Assembly: GCA_023414975.1 (NCBI GenBank)
Contig: JAEZMI010000404.1
Location: forward strand, 1 to 11,836
DNA: 11,836 bases
Direction of reading: 5' to 3'
DNA from: Pseudomonadota bacterium
Lineage (GTDB): Bacteria; Pseudomonadota; Alphaproteobacteria; Rhizobiales; Xanthobacteraceae
In this document: positions 1-6,260 of the stretch, piece by piece
Position numbering within the stretch: the stretch's first letter is position 1
Layout of the letters: each line of letters begins with the position of its first letter
Program-made: the position numbers and the translations under genes
The notes under the pieces: model-generated
Told to the model about the DNA's origin: nothing
The model's database searches: none
Seen by the model: the letters and a program-made list of their open reading frames with translations, nothing else

Positions 1-1
1 G

Positions 2-733
2 TCCGTCCCCGGCGACGCCACCGCGCCGGAAACCGCGGCGGCCGGCCCCGCCCCGCACGCGATCGCCGCGCCTCGGGCGGTGATCGAGCTGTTCACCAGC
101 CAGGGCTGCTCCGCCTGCCCGCCCGCCGACAAGCTGCTGGGCGAACTCGCCGAGAAGCAGCCGGACGTGCTCGTCCTGTCGCTGTCCGTGGATTACTGGG
201 ATTATCTCGGCTGGAAGGACACGCTGGCCAAGCACGGCCATTCGCTGCGCCAGAAGGCCTATGCGAAGAAGCGCGGCGACAGCAAGATGTTCACCCCGCA
301 GGTGGTGGTGAACGGCAGCGCCATGGCCATCGGTTCCGACCATGGCGGCATCGAGCATGCGCTGGCCAAGGCACCGCGCCCCTCCGTGCCGGTCACGGTC
401 GAGAGCCGCGACGGCACGCTGCACGTCTCCGTCGGCCCGGCGGAGGGCGGATCGGCCCAGCTCGCGCCCGGCGAGGTCTGGCTTTGCCCGGTGGCGAGCC
501 GCATGGATGTCGAGATCACCCGCGGCGAGAACGCGGGCAATCATGTGCTCTACCACAATGTGGTGCGCGGCTGGATCAAGCTCGGCGACTGGGATGGCCG
601 GGCCGCAAGCTTCGAGACGCCGCTGAAGATTCCTCCGGAATTCAAGGCCGATCAGGTCGCGGTCATCGTGCAGTCCGGCGGCTTCAACGAACCCGGCCCC
701 ATCGTCGGGGCGACGCTGGCGCCGCTGAAGTAA
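2..733 (+). CDS. DUF1223 family thioredoxin-like protein (5' truncated)
   Basis: The frame is open from the window edge to TAA at 731-733 (243 visible codons), so the true start and any signal peptide lie upstream. A GTG at 80 is in frame, but the Ala/Pro-rich stretch before it reads like the linker after a signal peptide, so I do not take it as the start. After the linker comes a beta strand and the motif ELFTSQGCSACPPAD, with a CxxC pair (Cys-Ser-Ala-Cys) as in thioredoxin folds. FTPQVVVNG about 65 residues later fits the cis-Pro loop. These are hallmarks of the DUF1223 family, found mostly in proteobacteria and usually exported. A periplasmic thiol/disulfide role is inferred from the CxxC and is not established for the family. 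No partner gene is visible; the next rightward gene is over 400 bases away. Confidence 0.85.
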   Translation, partial: SVPGDATAPETAAAGPAPHAIAAPRAVIELFTSQGCSACPPADKLLGELAEKQPDVLVLSLSVDYWDYLGWKDTLAKHGHSLRQKAYAKKRGDSKMFTPQVVVNGSAMAIGSDHGGIEHALAKAPRPSVPVTVESRDGTLHVSVGPAEGGSAQLAPGEVWLCPVASRMDVEITRGENAGNHVLYHNVVRGWIKLGDWDGRAASFETPLKIPPEFKADQVAVIVQSGGFNEPGPIVGATLAPLK

Positions 734-775
734 TCGCGCCGCGCCGGCATTCCCCACGGGCCCCGTGACGGGCGC

Positions 776-804
776 AAAAGAAAAGGGCCGGCGCGAGCCG
801 GCCC
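776..804 (-). terminator. Strong intrinsic terminator, leftward
   Basis: Read on the minus strand, GGGCCGGC, loop TCGC, GCCGGCCC (804 down to 785) is a perfect 8-bp stem followed directly by TTTTCTTTT (784 down to 776). On the plus strand the hairpin is followed by TGAGAG, not a T run, so it does not look like a normal terminator for the DUF1223 gene ending at 733. No leftward gene is recognised upstream of it, so it either ends a small unannotated transcript or blocks antisense transcription. Confidence 0.75.
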
Positions 805-1167
805 TGAGAGCAATTCGGGGATTAAACCTAGAACTAACGTCAGGCCGGTCCGCATCACGCCGCGGGGGGCTGGGGGGCTGGGAAACCGATGCGCTCTGCG
901 TACCGGCCCGACGCTATGGTTGGACTATGAAGAGGCCGCTGGGCACCGTCGCGGCTGAATTCGGGCGGCGCTGTGTCCGTGGTTAACGAGGCCGTGAACG
1001 TTTTTTCTCGGATGTTGCATCAGGGCAACAGCTCGCGGCGCTTCCGCACCGCCGCCCTCGCCGGCCGCAAAAACCCCTCGCCCGGCTTGAACCGGGCGGC
1101 GGGCGGGACGATCATGACAGATGAATGAATGGCGCGCGGCCCTCGCGCGCGAACCGGGAGGACGCCC
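805..1167. other. Intergenic region with hairpins and a G-rich tract, no recognised gene
   Basis: I see no convincing protein gene here on either strand. Visible structures are three G tracts (G6, G6, G3 at 864-882, each separated by CT); a small hairpin GTTGC/GCAAC at 1014-1029; CCCGG/CCGGG at 1081-1096; and a 7-bp hairpin GCGCGCG/CGCGCGC at 1132-1150 just before the Shine-Dalgarno of the next gene. A leftward open frame at 858-652 (68 codons) runs through the terminator hairpin and is not credible as a gene. The promoter for the DUF2794 gene should lie in this stretch, but no clear -35/-10 pair stands out. Confidence 0.5.
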
Positions 1168-1506
1168 GTGGCGGACACCGATCCCATAAGCCTTACCGCC
1201 GGCCGCGAGGCGCGCGTCACCTTCGACCGGCGCGAGCTCGACCATATCCTCGATCTCTACGGCCGCATGGTCGCCCTCGGCGAATGGCGCGACTACGCCA
1301 TCGATTTCGGCCGCGACCGGGCGGTGTTTTCCATCTTCCGCCGCGCCGCCGAGGTCCCGATCTACCGCATCGAGAAAGATCCGCGCCTCGCCCGCAAGCA
1401 GGGCGCCTACACGGTGGTGTCGCAGACCGGGCTCATCCTCAAGCGCGGGCACGAGCTTGCACGCGTGCTGCAGGTGTTGGAAAAGCCCCTGCGCGTGGTC
1501 AACTGA
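1168..1506 (+). CDS. DUF2794 domain-containing protein
   Basis: A 112-residue cytoplasmic protein with no signal peptide or membrane segment. The core contains VTFDRRELDHILDLYGRMV, then GEWRDYAIDF, RAVFSIFRRA, PIYRIEKDP and QGAYTVV, ending in a segment starting ILKRGHELARVL. This is the signature of DUF2794, a short family known to me only from Alphaproteobacteria and with no known function. I chose GTG at 1168 because GGGAGGA at 1156-1162 sits 5 bases before it; an ATG at 1129 would add 13 Arg/Gly-rich residues encoded by the hairpin at 1132-1150 and has no good Shine-Dalgarno. It lies 65 bases before aguB on the same strand and may share its transcript. A functional tie to agmatine metabolism is not implied by the sequence. 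Confidence 0.85.
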   Translation: MADTDPISLTAGREARVTFDRRELDHILDLYGRMVALGEWRDYAIDFGRDRAVFSIFRRAAEVPIYRIEKDPRLARKQGAYTVVSQTGLILKRGHELARVLQVLEKPLRVVN

Positions 1507-1520
1507 GCCACGCCCACACC

Positions 1521-1544
1521 CAAGCTCAAGCTCCAGCTTAAGCC
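1521..1544. repeat. Period-6 repeat with embedded palindrome upstream of aguB
   Basis: Four consecutive hexamers CAAGCT, CAAGCT, CCAGCT, TAAGCC fill the gap between the DUF2794 stop and aguB. They contain the inverted repeat CTCAAGCT-CC-AGCTTAAG (1525-1542, 7 of 8 positions matched). It could be an operator or only a short slippage repeat; no known regulator site is recognised. Confidence 0.4.
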
Positions 1545-1571
1545 CACGACCCGTCGCCACCGGAGAAAAGA

Positions 1572-2462
1572 ATGCGCAGCCTCACCGTCGCCGCCACCCA
1601 GATGCGCTGCAGCTGGGAGATCGAGGCGAATATCGCCCGCGCCGAGGCGCTGGTGCGCGAGGCTGCCGGACGCGGGGCAACGCTGATCCTGCTGCAGGAA
1701 CTGTTCGAGACCCCGTATTTCTGCCAGGACCAGCTGCACGAGTTCCTCGCCCTCGCCACGCCGCTGGAAGGCAATCGCCTCGTCGGCCATTTCGCGCGGC
1801 TGGCGAAAGAGCTCGGCGTCGTCCTGCCCGTCAGCTTCTTCGAGCGCGCCGGCCAGGCGCTGTTCAACTCCATCGCCATCGTCGATGCGGACGGGTCGGT
1901 GCGGGGCGTCTACCGCAAGAGCCACATCCCGGACGGTCCGGGCTACACCGAGAAGTTCTATTTCTCGCCGGGCGATACCGGCTTCAGGGTGTGGGACACG
2001 GCGGCCGGGCGCATCGGCGTCGGCATCTGCTGGGACCAGTGGTTCCCCGAATGCGCCCGCTCCATGGCGCTGATGGGCGCCGAGGTCCTGCTCTATCCCA
2101 CCGCCATCGGCTCCGAGCCGCACGATTCCGGGCTGGAATCCTCCGCCCACTGGCAGCGCGTGATGCAGGGCCATGCGGGGGCCAATGTGATGCCGCTGCT
2201 CGCGTCGAATCGCGTCGGCACCGAACCCGGCCGCAATGGCACGCAGATCACCTTCTACGGCTCATCCTTCATCGCCGACCCGACCGGGGCGAAGGTGGCG
2301 GAAACGAGCCGCGACGGCGAGGAGGTCATCACCGCCACCTTCGATCTCGACGCCATCGCCCATCAGCGCCGCAGCTGGGGGCTGTTCCGCGACCGCCGGC
2401 CGGAGCTTTACGGCCCGCTGCTCACGCTGGACGGCCGCACCCCCGCGCGCGGAGCGGCCTGA
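1572..2462 (+). CDS. aguB: N-carbamoylputrescine amidase
   Basis: A 296-residue nitrilase-superfamily enzyme that hydrolyses N-carbamoylputrescine to putrescine, ammonia and CO2, the last step of the agmatine route to putrescine. All three catalytic residues are visible: Glu43 in LLQELFE, Lys116 in YRKSHIPDG and Cys153 in GICWDQWFPE. The string PYFCQ near residue 48, SGLESSAHWQRVMQGHA and VMPLLASNRVG follow the plant and bacterial AguB pattern, and the length is usual. The ATG at 1572 is preceded by GGAGA at 1562-1566. The stop at 2460-2462 is 2 bases from the aguA start, so the two genes are almost certainly cotranscribed and translationally coupled. Beta-ureidopropionase is a related alternative, but the neighbour settles the assignment. 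The enzyme is cytoplasmic. Confidence 0.95.
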   Translation: MRSLTVAATQMRCSWEIEANIARAEALVREAAGRGATLILLQELFETPYFCQDQLHEFLALATPLEGNRLVGHFARLAKELGVVLPVSFFERAGQALFNSIAIVDADGSVRGVYRKSHIPDGPGYTEKFYFSPGDTGFRVWDTAAGRIGVGICWDQWFPECARSMALMGAEVLLYPTAIGSEPHDSGLESSAHWQRVMQGHAGANVMPLLASNRVGTEPGRNGTQITFYGSSFIADPTGAKVAETSRDGEEVITATFDLDAIAHQRRSWGLFRDRRPELYGPLLTLDGRTPARGAA

Positions 2463-2464
2463 CC

Positions 2465-3556
2465 ATGGCGGCGATCCTCACCAGCCTGCCCGCCGCCGAC
2501 GGCTTCCGCATGCCCGCCGAGTGGGAACCCCATGCCGGGACCTGGATGATCTGGCCGGAGCGGCCGGATAACTGGCGCGACGGCGCCGCCCCGGCGCAGG
2601 CGGCGTTCGTCGCGGTCGCCAGCGCCATCGCCCGCTTCGAGCCGGTGACGATGCTGACATCGGCCGGCCAGTGGGCCCGCGCCCGCGCCGCGCTCCCCGC
2701 CGGCGTGCGGGTGGTGGAGGCCTCGTCGGACGATTCGTGGTGCCGCGACTGCGGAGCGACCTTCGTGACCAATGCCGCCGGTGCCATGCGCGCGGTGAAC
2801 TGGCAGTTCAATGCCTGGGGCGGGCTCTACGCCCCCTGCGACAAGGACGAGCTGATCGCCGCCAAGATGGCGGAGATCGAGGGCACGCCGCGCTACGACG
2901 CGCCCCTGGTGCTGGAAGGCGGCTCGATCCATGTCGACGGCGAGGGCACGGTGCTCACCACCGAGGAATGCCTGCTCAACCCCAACCGCAACCCCTCGCT
3001 GACGCGCGAGGAGATCGAGCGGCATCTGTGCGACTATCTCGGCGCCTCGAAGGTCATCTGGCTCGGCGCCGGCCTGGTGGACGACGAGACCTCCGGCCAT
3101 ATCGACAACCTCGCCTGCTTCGTGCGGCCGGGCGTCGTTGCGCTGACCTGGTGCGACGACCCGTCGGACCCGCAGCACGCCATCTCGGTCGATGCCTATG
3201 AGCGCCTGTCCGGCCGCACGGACGCGCGCGGGCGCGGCATCGAGATCGTCAAGCTGCCGCTGCCCGGCCCGCTCTACCGCGCGCCGGAGGAAGCCATCCA
3301 TGACGGCCCCACCGACAACGCCTATCAGCGCCACGCGCAGGAACGGCTCGGCGCCTCCTACGCCAATTTCTACCTCGGCAACGGCTTCGTGCTGATGCCG
3401 CTGCTCGACCCGCGCACGGATGATGAGGCCCGCACCATCCTCGCCGGACTTTTCCCGGACCGCGCGGTGATCGGCCTGCCGACCCGCGAGATCGTGCTGG
3501 GGGGTGGCAATATCCACTGCATCACCCAGCAGCAACCGGCGGGCCAAGCGCGCTGA
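2465..3556 (+). CDS. aguA: Agmatine deiminase
   Basis: A 363-residue cytoplasmic enzyme of the guanidine-modifying (peptidylarginine deiminase-like) family. It converts agmatine to N-carbamoylputrescine and ammonia, giving the substrate of the preceding gene product. Visible landmarks are MPAEWEPHAGTWMIWP near the N-terminus; DDSWCRDCGATF at 89-100, with the substrate-binding Trp/Arg/Asp; VLEGGSIHVDG around Glu151; the catalytic His212 in DETSGHIDN; and the nucleophile Cys352 in GGGNIHCITQQQP. The length matches the family. ATG 2465 follows the aguB stop as TGACCATG, which implies coupling. The segment RDCGATF differs from the RDTGPTF form I recall from Pseudomonas AguA but keeps the key residues. 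It converges on the SDR gene ending at 3601; no good terminator is visible in the 44-base gap. Confidence 0.95.
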   Translation: MAAILTSLPAADGFRMPAEWEPHAGTWMIWPERPDNWRDGAAPAQAAFVAVASAIARFEPVTMLTSAGQWARARAALPAGVRVVEASSDDSWCRDCGATFVTNAAGAMRAVNWQFNAWGGLYAPCDKDELIAAKMAEIEGTPRYDAPLVLEGGSIHVDGEGTVLTTEECLLNPNRNPSLTREEIERHLCDYLGASKVIWLGAGLVDDETSGHIDNLACFVRPGVVALTWCDDPSDPQHAISVDAYERLSGRTDARGRGIEIVKLPLPGPLYRAPEEAIHDGPTDNAYQRHAQERLGASYANFYLGNGFVLMPLLDPRTDDEARTILAGLFPDRAVIGLPTREIVLGGGNIHCITQQQPAGQAR

Positions 3557-3600
3557 AAAGGCGGGCTGACAAGGGGATCTGACAAAGACCGCCCGCGCCG

Positions 3601-4641
3601 TCAGCCGGCCCTCACCAGCCCGAGCTCGATCAGGCTCTGCGCCGTGGCGAGGATGGCTTCCTCCGCCGGGCGCGGGGTCCAGCCGAGCACGCGGTGCGCC
3701 TTGTCGTAGCGGCCCTCGCGCCGGCGGCCGAGTTGCGGCACGGCGGCGCGGGCCATGGGCAAAGCGAGGGCGGCGAGGCGCACCAGCGCATCCGGCAGTT
3801 CGACGCGCGGCACGCGCCGGGCGGAGACGCCGAGTTCGCGCCGCAGGAGCCGGGCGATGGCGGCGATGGAGAGGCTGCCGCCGGCCGTGGCAAGGAAGCG
3901 TTCCCCCGCCGCCGCCGGGTCGAGCATGGCCCTCACATGCAGGTCCGCGACATCGCGCACATCCACCACGCCGAAATGAATGCGCGGCATGGCCGGGATG
4001 CGTCCGTCGAGCAGCGCCTGCACCAGCGCCAGCGAGGTGGACAGGTCCGGCCCCAGCGCCGGGCCGAACACGCCGACGGGGTTGACCGCCGCGAGCTGCA
4101 TGTTTCCGCCCTCGCGCGCCATGAAGTCCCACGCCGCGCGCTCGGCCAGCGTCTTCGAGGCCATGTAGGGCTGCACGTCCGGCGCCTCGGGCACGGTCCA
4201 GTCGGTCTCGTCATAGAGCGTCTTGTCGGGGCCTCGCCCCTCATGCCCATAGCCGATGGCGGCGAAGGACGAGGTGACGACGACCCGCTTCACGCCCGCG
4301 TCGCGCGCCGCGCGCAGCACGCGCAGCGCGCCCTCGCGGGCCGGCCGGATCAGGACCTGCGGATCATCCGGCACACCGGCGGGAAAGGGCGAGGCGACAT
4401 GCAGGACATGGTCCATGCCCTCCACCGCGCGGGCCCAGCCGGCATCGTCCGTGAGATCGGCGGTAACGAAGGCGAGGCCGTCGCCGGGATCGCCGCCGCC
4501 GGTGCGCATCATCGCCAGCACGTCCGCGGCACGGCGCTTGTCGCGCAGGCTGGCGCGCACGCGGTGCCCGTCCGCCAGCAGCCGCAGAATGATATGGGCC
4601 GCGATGAAGCCGGACCCGCCCGTCACCAGAACCTGCGCCAT
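3601..4641 (-). CDS. NAD-dependent epimerase/reductase, extended SDR (dihydroflavonol-4-reductase-like)
   Basis: A 346-residue extended short-chain dehydrogenase. The N-terminal Rossmann motif is VTGGSGFIAAHI (6-17), followed by a basic patch at 31-37 (SLRDKRR) that may favour NADP. HVASPFP at 81-87, Ser124/125 in VVVTSSFAAIGYG, and Tyr159-x3-Lys163 in PYMASKTLAE form the active site. NPVGVFGPALGPD and VVDVRDVADLH are typical of the dihydroflavonol/cinnamoyl-CoA reductase-like branch, whose bacterial members mostly reduce small aldehydes or ketones. The true substrate is unknown. ATG at 4641 is chosen because the Rossmann fold starts 3 residues later and GGGAGGG (4658-4652) lies upstream; a longer open frame extends to 4935 but only adds low-complexity residues. 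It runs in the same direction as the gntR gene, 157 bases downstream of it, so cotranscription is possible. Confidence 0.88.
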   Translation of the reverse strand: MAQVLVTGGSGFIAAHIILRLLADGHRVRASLRDKRRAADVLAMMRTGGGDPGDGLAFVTADLTDDAGWARAVEGMDHVLHVASPFPAGVPDDPQVLIRPAREGALRVLRAARDAGVKRVVVTSSFAAIGYGHEGRGPDKTLYDETDWTVPEAPDVQPYMASKTLAERAAWDFMAREGGNMQLAAVNPVGVFGPALGPDLSTSLALVQALLDGRIPAMPRIHFGVVDVRDVADLHVRAMLDPAAAGERFLATAGGSLSIAAIARLLRRELGVSARRVPRVELPDALVRLAALALPMARAAVPQLGRRREGRYDKAHRVLGWTPRPAEEAILATAQSLIELGLVRAG

Positions 4642-4753
4642 GCCGCCGTCGCCCTCCCGTGATTCGCCGGCTGGACATCGTCGCCGTCGGTCGGAAGCTA
4701 CGGGGCAAATGCGGCGGCGCGGGAGCCTTCCGTGTTTCACAAGCACGCGACAG

Positions 4754-4783
4754 GGCGCGAAACGGCGCGAAACGGCGCGAAAG
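4754..4783. repeat. Three tandem copies of a 10-bp unit
   Basis: GGCGCGAAAC occurs at 4754-4763 and 4764-4773, and GGCGCGAAAG at 4774-4783. The array lies in the 157-base gap between the start of the SDR gene and the stop of the GntR gene. The 10-bp period is close to one helical turn, so repeated protein binding on one face is possible. No known binding site is recognised. CCCGGCCGGG follows at 4784-4793. Confidence 0.7.
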
Positions 4784-4798
4784 CCCGGCCGGGGGCGC

Positions 4799-5491
4799 TC
4801 AGAGCGTGCCGAGAATGGACTGGGCGAGCCGCGCCACCGTCGCCACATGGGCGCGGCTCGCCTCATGGGCCGCCGCGCCGTCGCGGCGGGAGAGCGCGGC
4901 GTGCAGCGCCCGCATCTCCGCGATGGCGTCGGCATGGCGGCCCTTGGCGGCGATGGTCATGGAGCGCAGATGGTTGATGCGCGCATTCAGAGAGCGCACC
5001 ACGTCCCAGGCCACTTCCTTGCCGGCGGCAAGGAACAGCTTCTCGTAGAATTCCGTCGTGCGGCGCAGCACCTCGCGCGGGCTGTCGGCCCGGAAGGCGG
5101 CGTCGATCTCATCGACCACCGCGCCAAGGGCGGCGATGTCGGCCGCGCTGGCGGTGAGCGCGCAGGCGCGCGCCGCCTCGCTCTCCAGCAGGGCGCGTAT
5201 CTCGTAGATCTGCGCCGCCTGCTTCGGGTCGGGCCGCGTCACCGCCGGGCCCTGATGGGGAATGGTCTCCACCAGCCCCTCGGCTTCGAGATGGCGCAGC
5301 ACCTCGCGCACCACGCTGCGGCTCACCCCCAGCCGCTCGCACAGCGTGCGCTCGACCAGCCGCTCGCCGGGCTTGAAGCGGAAATCGAGAATGGCATCGC
5401 GCATTTTTTCGAGCGTCAGGCTGCGCAGCGTGGTCACGCTCCGCTCGATCCGCATCTCCTCGCCCGCCCTGATCGGTTCCGCCGTCGCCAT
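4799..5491 (-). CDS. GntR family transcriptional regulator, FCD (FadR/VanR-type) domain
   Basis: A 230-residue DNA-binding repressor-type protein. The N-terminal winged helix-turn-helix spans about residues 20-85 (MRDAILDFRFKPGERLVE, then LGVSRSVVREVLRHLEAEGL and a wing ending VTRPD). The rest is an all-helical FCD ligand-binding domain (IYEIRALLESEAARACA onward). In FCD proteins an Asp/Asn and three His often bind a metal; here the first His position reads EFYEKLF with Tyr, and the acidic residue three before the Phe is Thr, while His in RALHAAL and SRAHV remain. The effector site may therefore be unusual. Start ATG 5491 is chosen because GGAGA lies 5 bases upstream; an upstream ATG at 5542 lacks a Shine-Dalgarno. 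Being divergent from the 5637-11123 operon and next to a palindrome, it is the likely regulator of that operon and of itself. Confidence 0.92.
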   Translation of the reverse strand: MATAEPIRAGEEMRIERSVTTLRSLTLEKMRDAILDFRFKPGERLVERTLCERLGVSRSVVREVLRHLEAEGLVETIPHQGPAVTRPDPKQAAQIYEIRALLESEAARACALTASAADIAALGAVVDEIDAAFRADSPREVLRRTTEFYEKLFLAAGKEVAWDVVRSLNARINHLRSMTIAAKGRHADAIAEMRALHAALSRRDGAAAHEASRAHVATVARLAQSILGTL

Positions 5492-5520
5492 GCGTGTCTC
5501 CGTTTCCCACCCACTTGTGG

Positions 5521-5535
5521 CCCGCGCGGCGCGGG
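5521..5535. other. GC-rich palindrome upstream of gntR
   Basis: CCCGCGCGGCGCGGG is a perfect 7-1-7 palindrome lying 30-44 bases before the gntR start codon. In gntR mRNA it could fold as a 5-bp stem with a 5-base loop. The following GGGATGAC resembles the edge of palindromic repeats common in rhizobia, so it may be a repeat remnant rather than a regulatory site. Confidence 0.4.
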
Positions 5536-5542
5536 ATGACAA

Positions 5543-5570
5543 TTGACTCGATGATCTTATGGAATACCAT
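5543..5570 (+). promoter_or_regulatory. Predicted promoter of the DUF1185-NIPSNAP operon
   Basis: TTGACT at 5543-5548 is a good -35 (5 of 6 matches to TTGACA). TACCAT at 5565-5570 is a plausible -10 after a 16-base spacer. CATAAT at 5568-5573 is an alternative -10, but with a 19-base spacer. The region is locally AT-rich against a GC-rich background, and the -10 lies within the palindrome at 5557-5572. Assigned by eye only. Confidence 0.5.
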
Positions 5571-5572
5571 AA
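5557..5572. promoter_or_regulatory. Predicted GntR operator palindrome
   Basis: TTATGGAATACCATAA is an inverted repeat with 7 of 8 positions matched (outer arms TTATGG/CCATAA perfect, one mismatch in the centre). Its size, AT-rich edges and ATGG..CCAT core fit sites bound by FadR-subfamily GntR dimers. It lies between gntR and the divergent operon, overlaps the predicted -10, and so would repress the operon and possibly gntR itself when bound. Confidence 0.65.
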
Positions 5573-5636
5573 TACGAAATGTGACGCGCTGGCCTGTCCG
5601 CCGGGGCATCGTCAGGCTTACTGACCGGAAAACATC

Positions 5637-6260
5637 ATGCCGCTTCAGCTCCGTAAGATCGTCACCTATGCGGAAACCACGCTGATCGAGGGCGGCCGAG
5701 CGGCCCCGGTGCCGTTGCGCCTGTTCGCGGCGGCCGCGGTGCTGACCAACCCGTGGGCCGGACGCGGCTTCGTCGAGGACCTGAAGCCGGAAATCCACGA
5801 CGTCGCTCCCCAGCTCGGGGCGCTGCTGACCGACGAGGTGCTGAAGCTCACCGGCGGCGGCGCGGTGGTGGAAGGCTACGGCAAGGCGGCGATCGTCGGC
5901 ACCTCGGGTGAGGTGGAGCACGCCTCGGCCCTCATCCACACGCTGCGCTTCGGCAATCATTACCGCAAGGCGGTGGGCGCCAAGAGCTATCTCGCCTTCA
6001 CCAATACGCGCGGCGGGCCGAACACCCCGGTCGTCATCCCGCTAATGGACAAGCTGGATGAGGGCCGCCGCTCGCATTACCTCACCATCCAGTTTTCAAT
6101 CCTCGACGCGCCGGCGCCGGATGAGATCGTCGTCGCGCTGGGCGCCTCGATCGGCGGGCGCCCGCACCACCGCATCGGCAACCGCTATCTCGATCTGGAA
6201 GAGCTCGGTTCCACCCAGGGTCTCGACGCCGGCCAGGCCCCGGGCGCCCAGAATGGCTGA
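5637..6260 (+). CDS. DUF1185 ('amino acid synthesis') family protein
   Basis: A 207-residue cytoplasmic protein, first gene of the operon. It begins LRKIVTYAETTLIEGG, then PLRLFAAAAVLTNPWAGRGFVEDL, GALLTDEVLKLTGG, a stretch starting VEGYGKAAIVGTSGEVEHAS, LRFGNHYRKA and GGRPHHRIGNR. This is the signature of Pfam DUF1185/AA_synth. As I recall, crystal structures of the family show a fold related to Bacillus chorismate mutase, but no reaction is established and the 'amino acid synthesis' name is only suggestive. Members often sit beside flavin-dependent monooxygenase genes, as here. The start at 5637 has only a weak Shine-Dalgarno (CGGAAAA). The stop overlaps the next start by 8 bases (ATGGCTGA), indicating coupled translation. 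A role as a small-molecule isomerase or binding protein in this pathway is inference. Confidence 0.85.
   Translation: MPLQLRKIVTYAETTLIEGGRAAPVPLRLFAAAAVLTNPWAGRGFVEDLKPEIHDVAPQLGALLTDEVLKLTGGGAVVEGYGKAAIVGTSGEVEHASALIHTLRFGNHYRKAVGAKSYLAFTNTRGGPNTPVVIPLMDKLDEGRRSHYLTIQFSILDAPAPDEIVVALGASIGGRPHHRIGNRYLDLEELGSTQGLDAGQAPGAQNG

Noticed and set aside
450..572. Active Nudix hydrolase domain at the C-terminus of the fusion (residue numbers 450-572 of the 6253-8052 protein)
   Set aside because: The Nudix box glutamates needed for metal binding are missing, so I call it degenerate and not a working hydrolase.
652..858. Leftward 68-codon frame starting MMRTGLTLVLG
   Set aside because: The N-terminus looks faintly like a signal peptide, but the frame runs through the terminator hairpin and into the DUF1223 gene, and no clear ribosome site was seen. 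More likely noncoding.
983..1000. Possible CtrA site (TTAA-N7-TTAAC)
   Set aside because: Only the first half is present; the second half has two mismatches (GTGAAC).
2408..4132. Long minus-strand open frame across aguA and the SDR gene
   Set aside because: It overlaps two well-supported genes, and its sequence has no recognisable fold; a compositional shadow.
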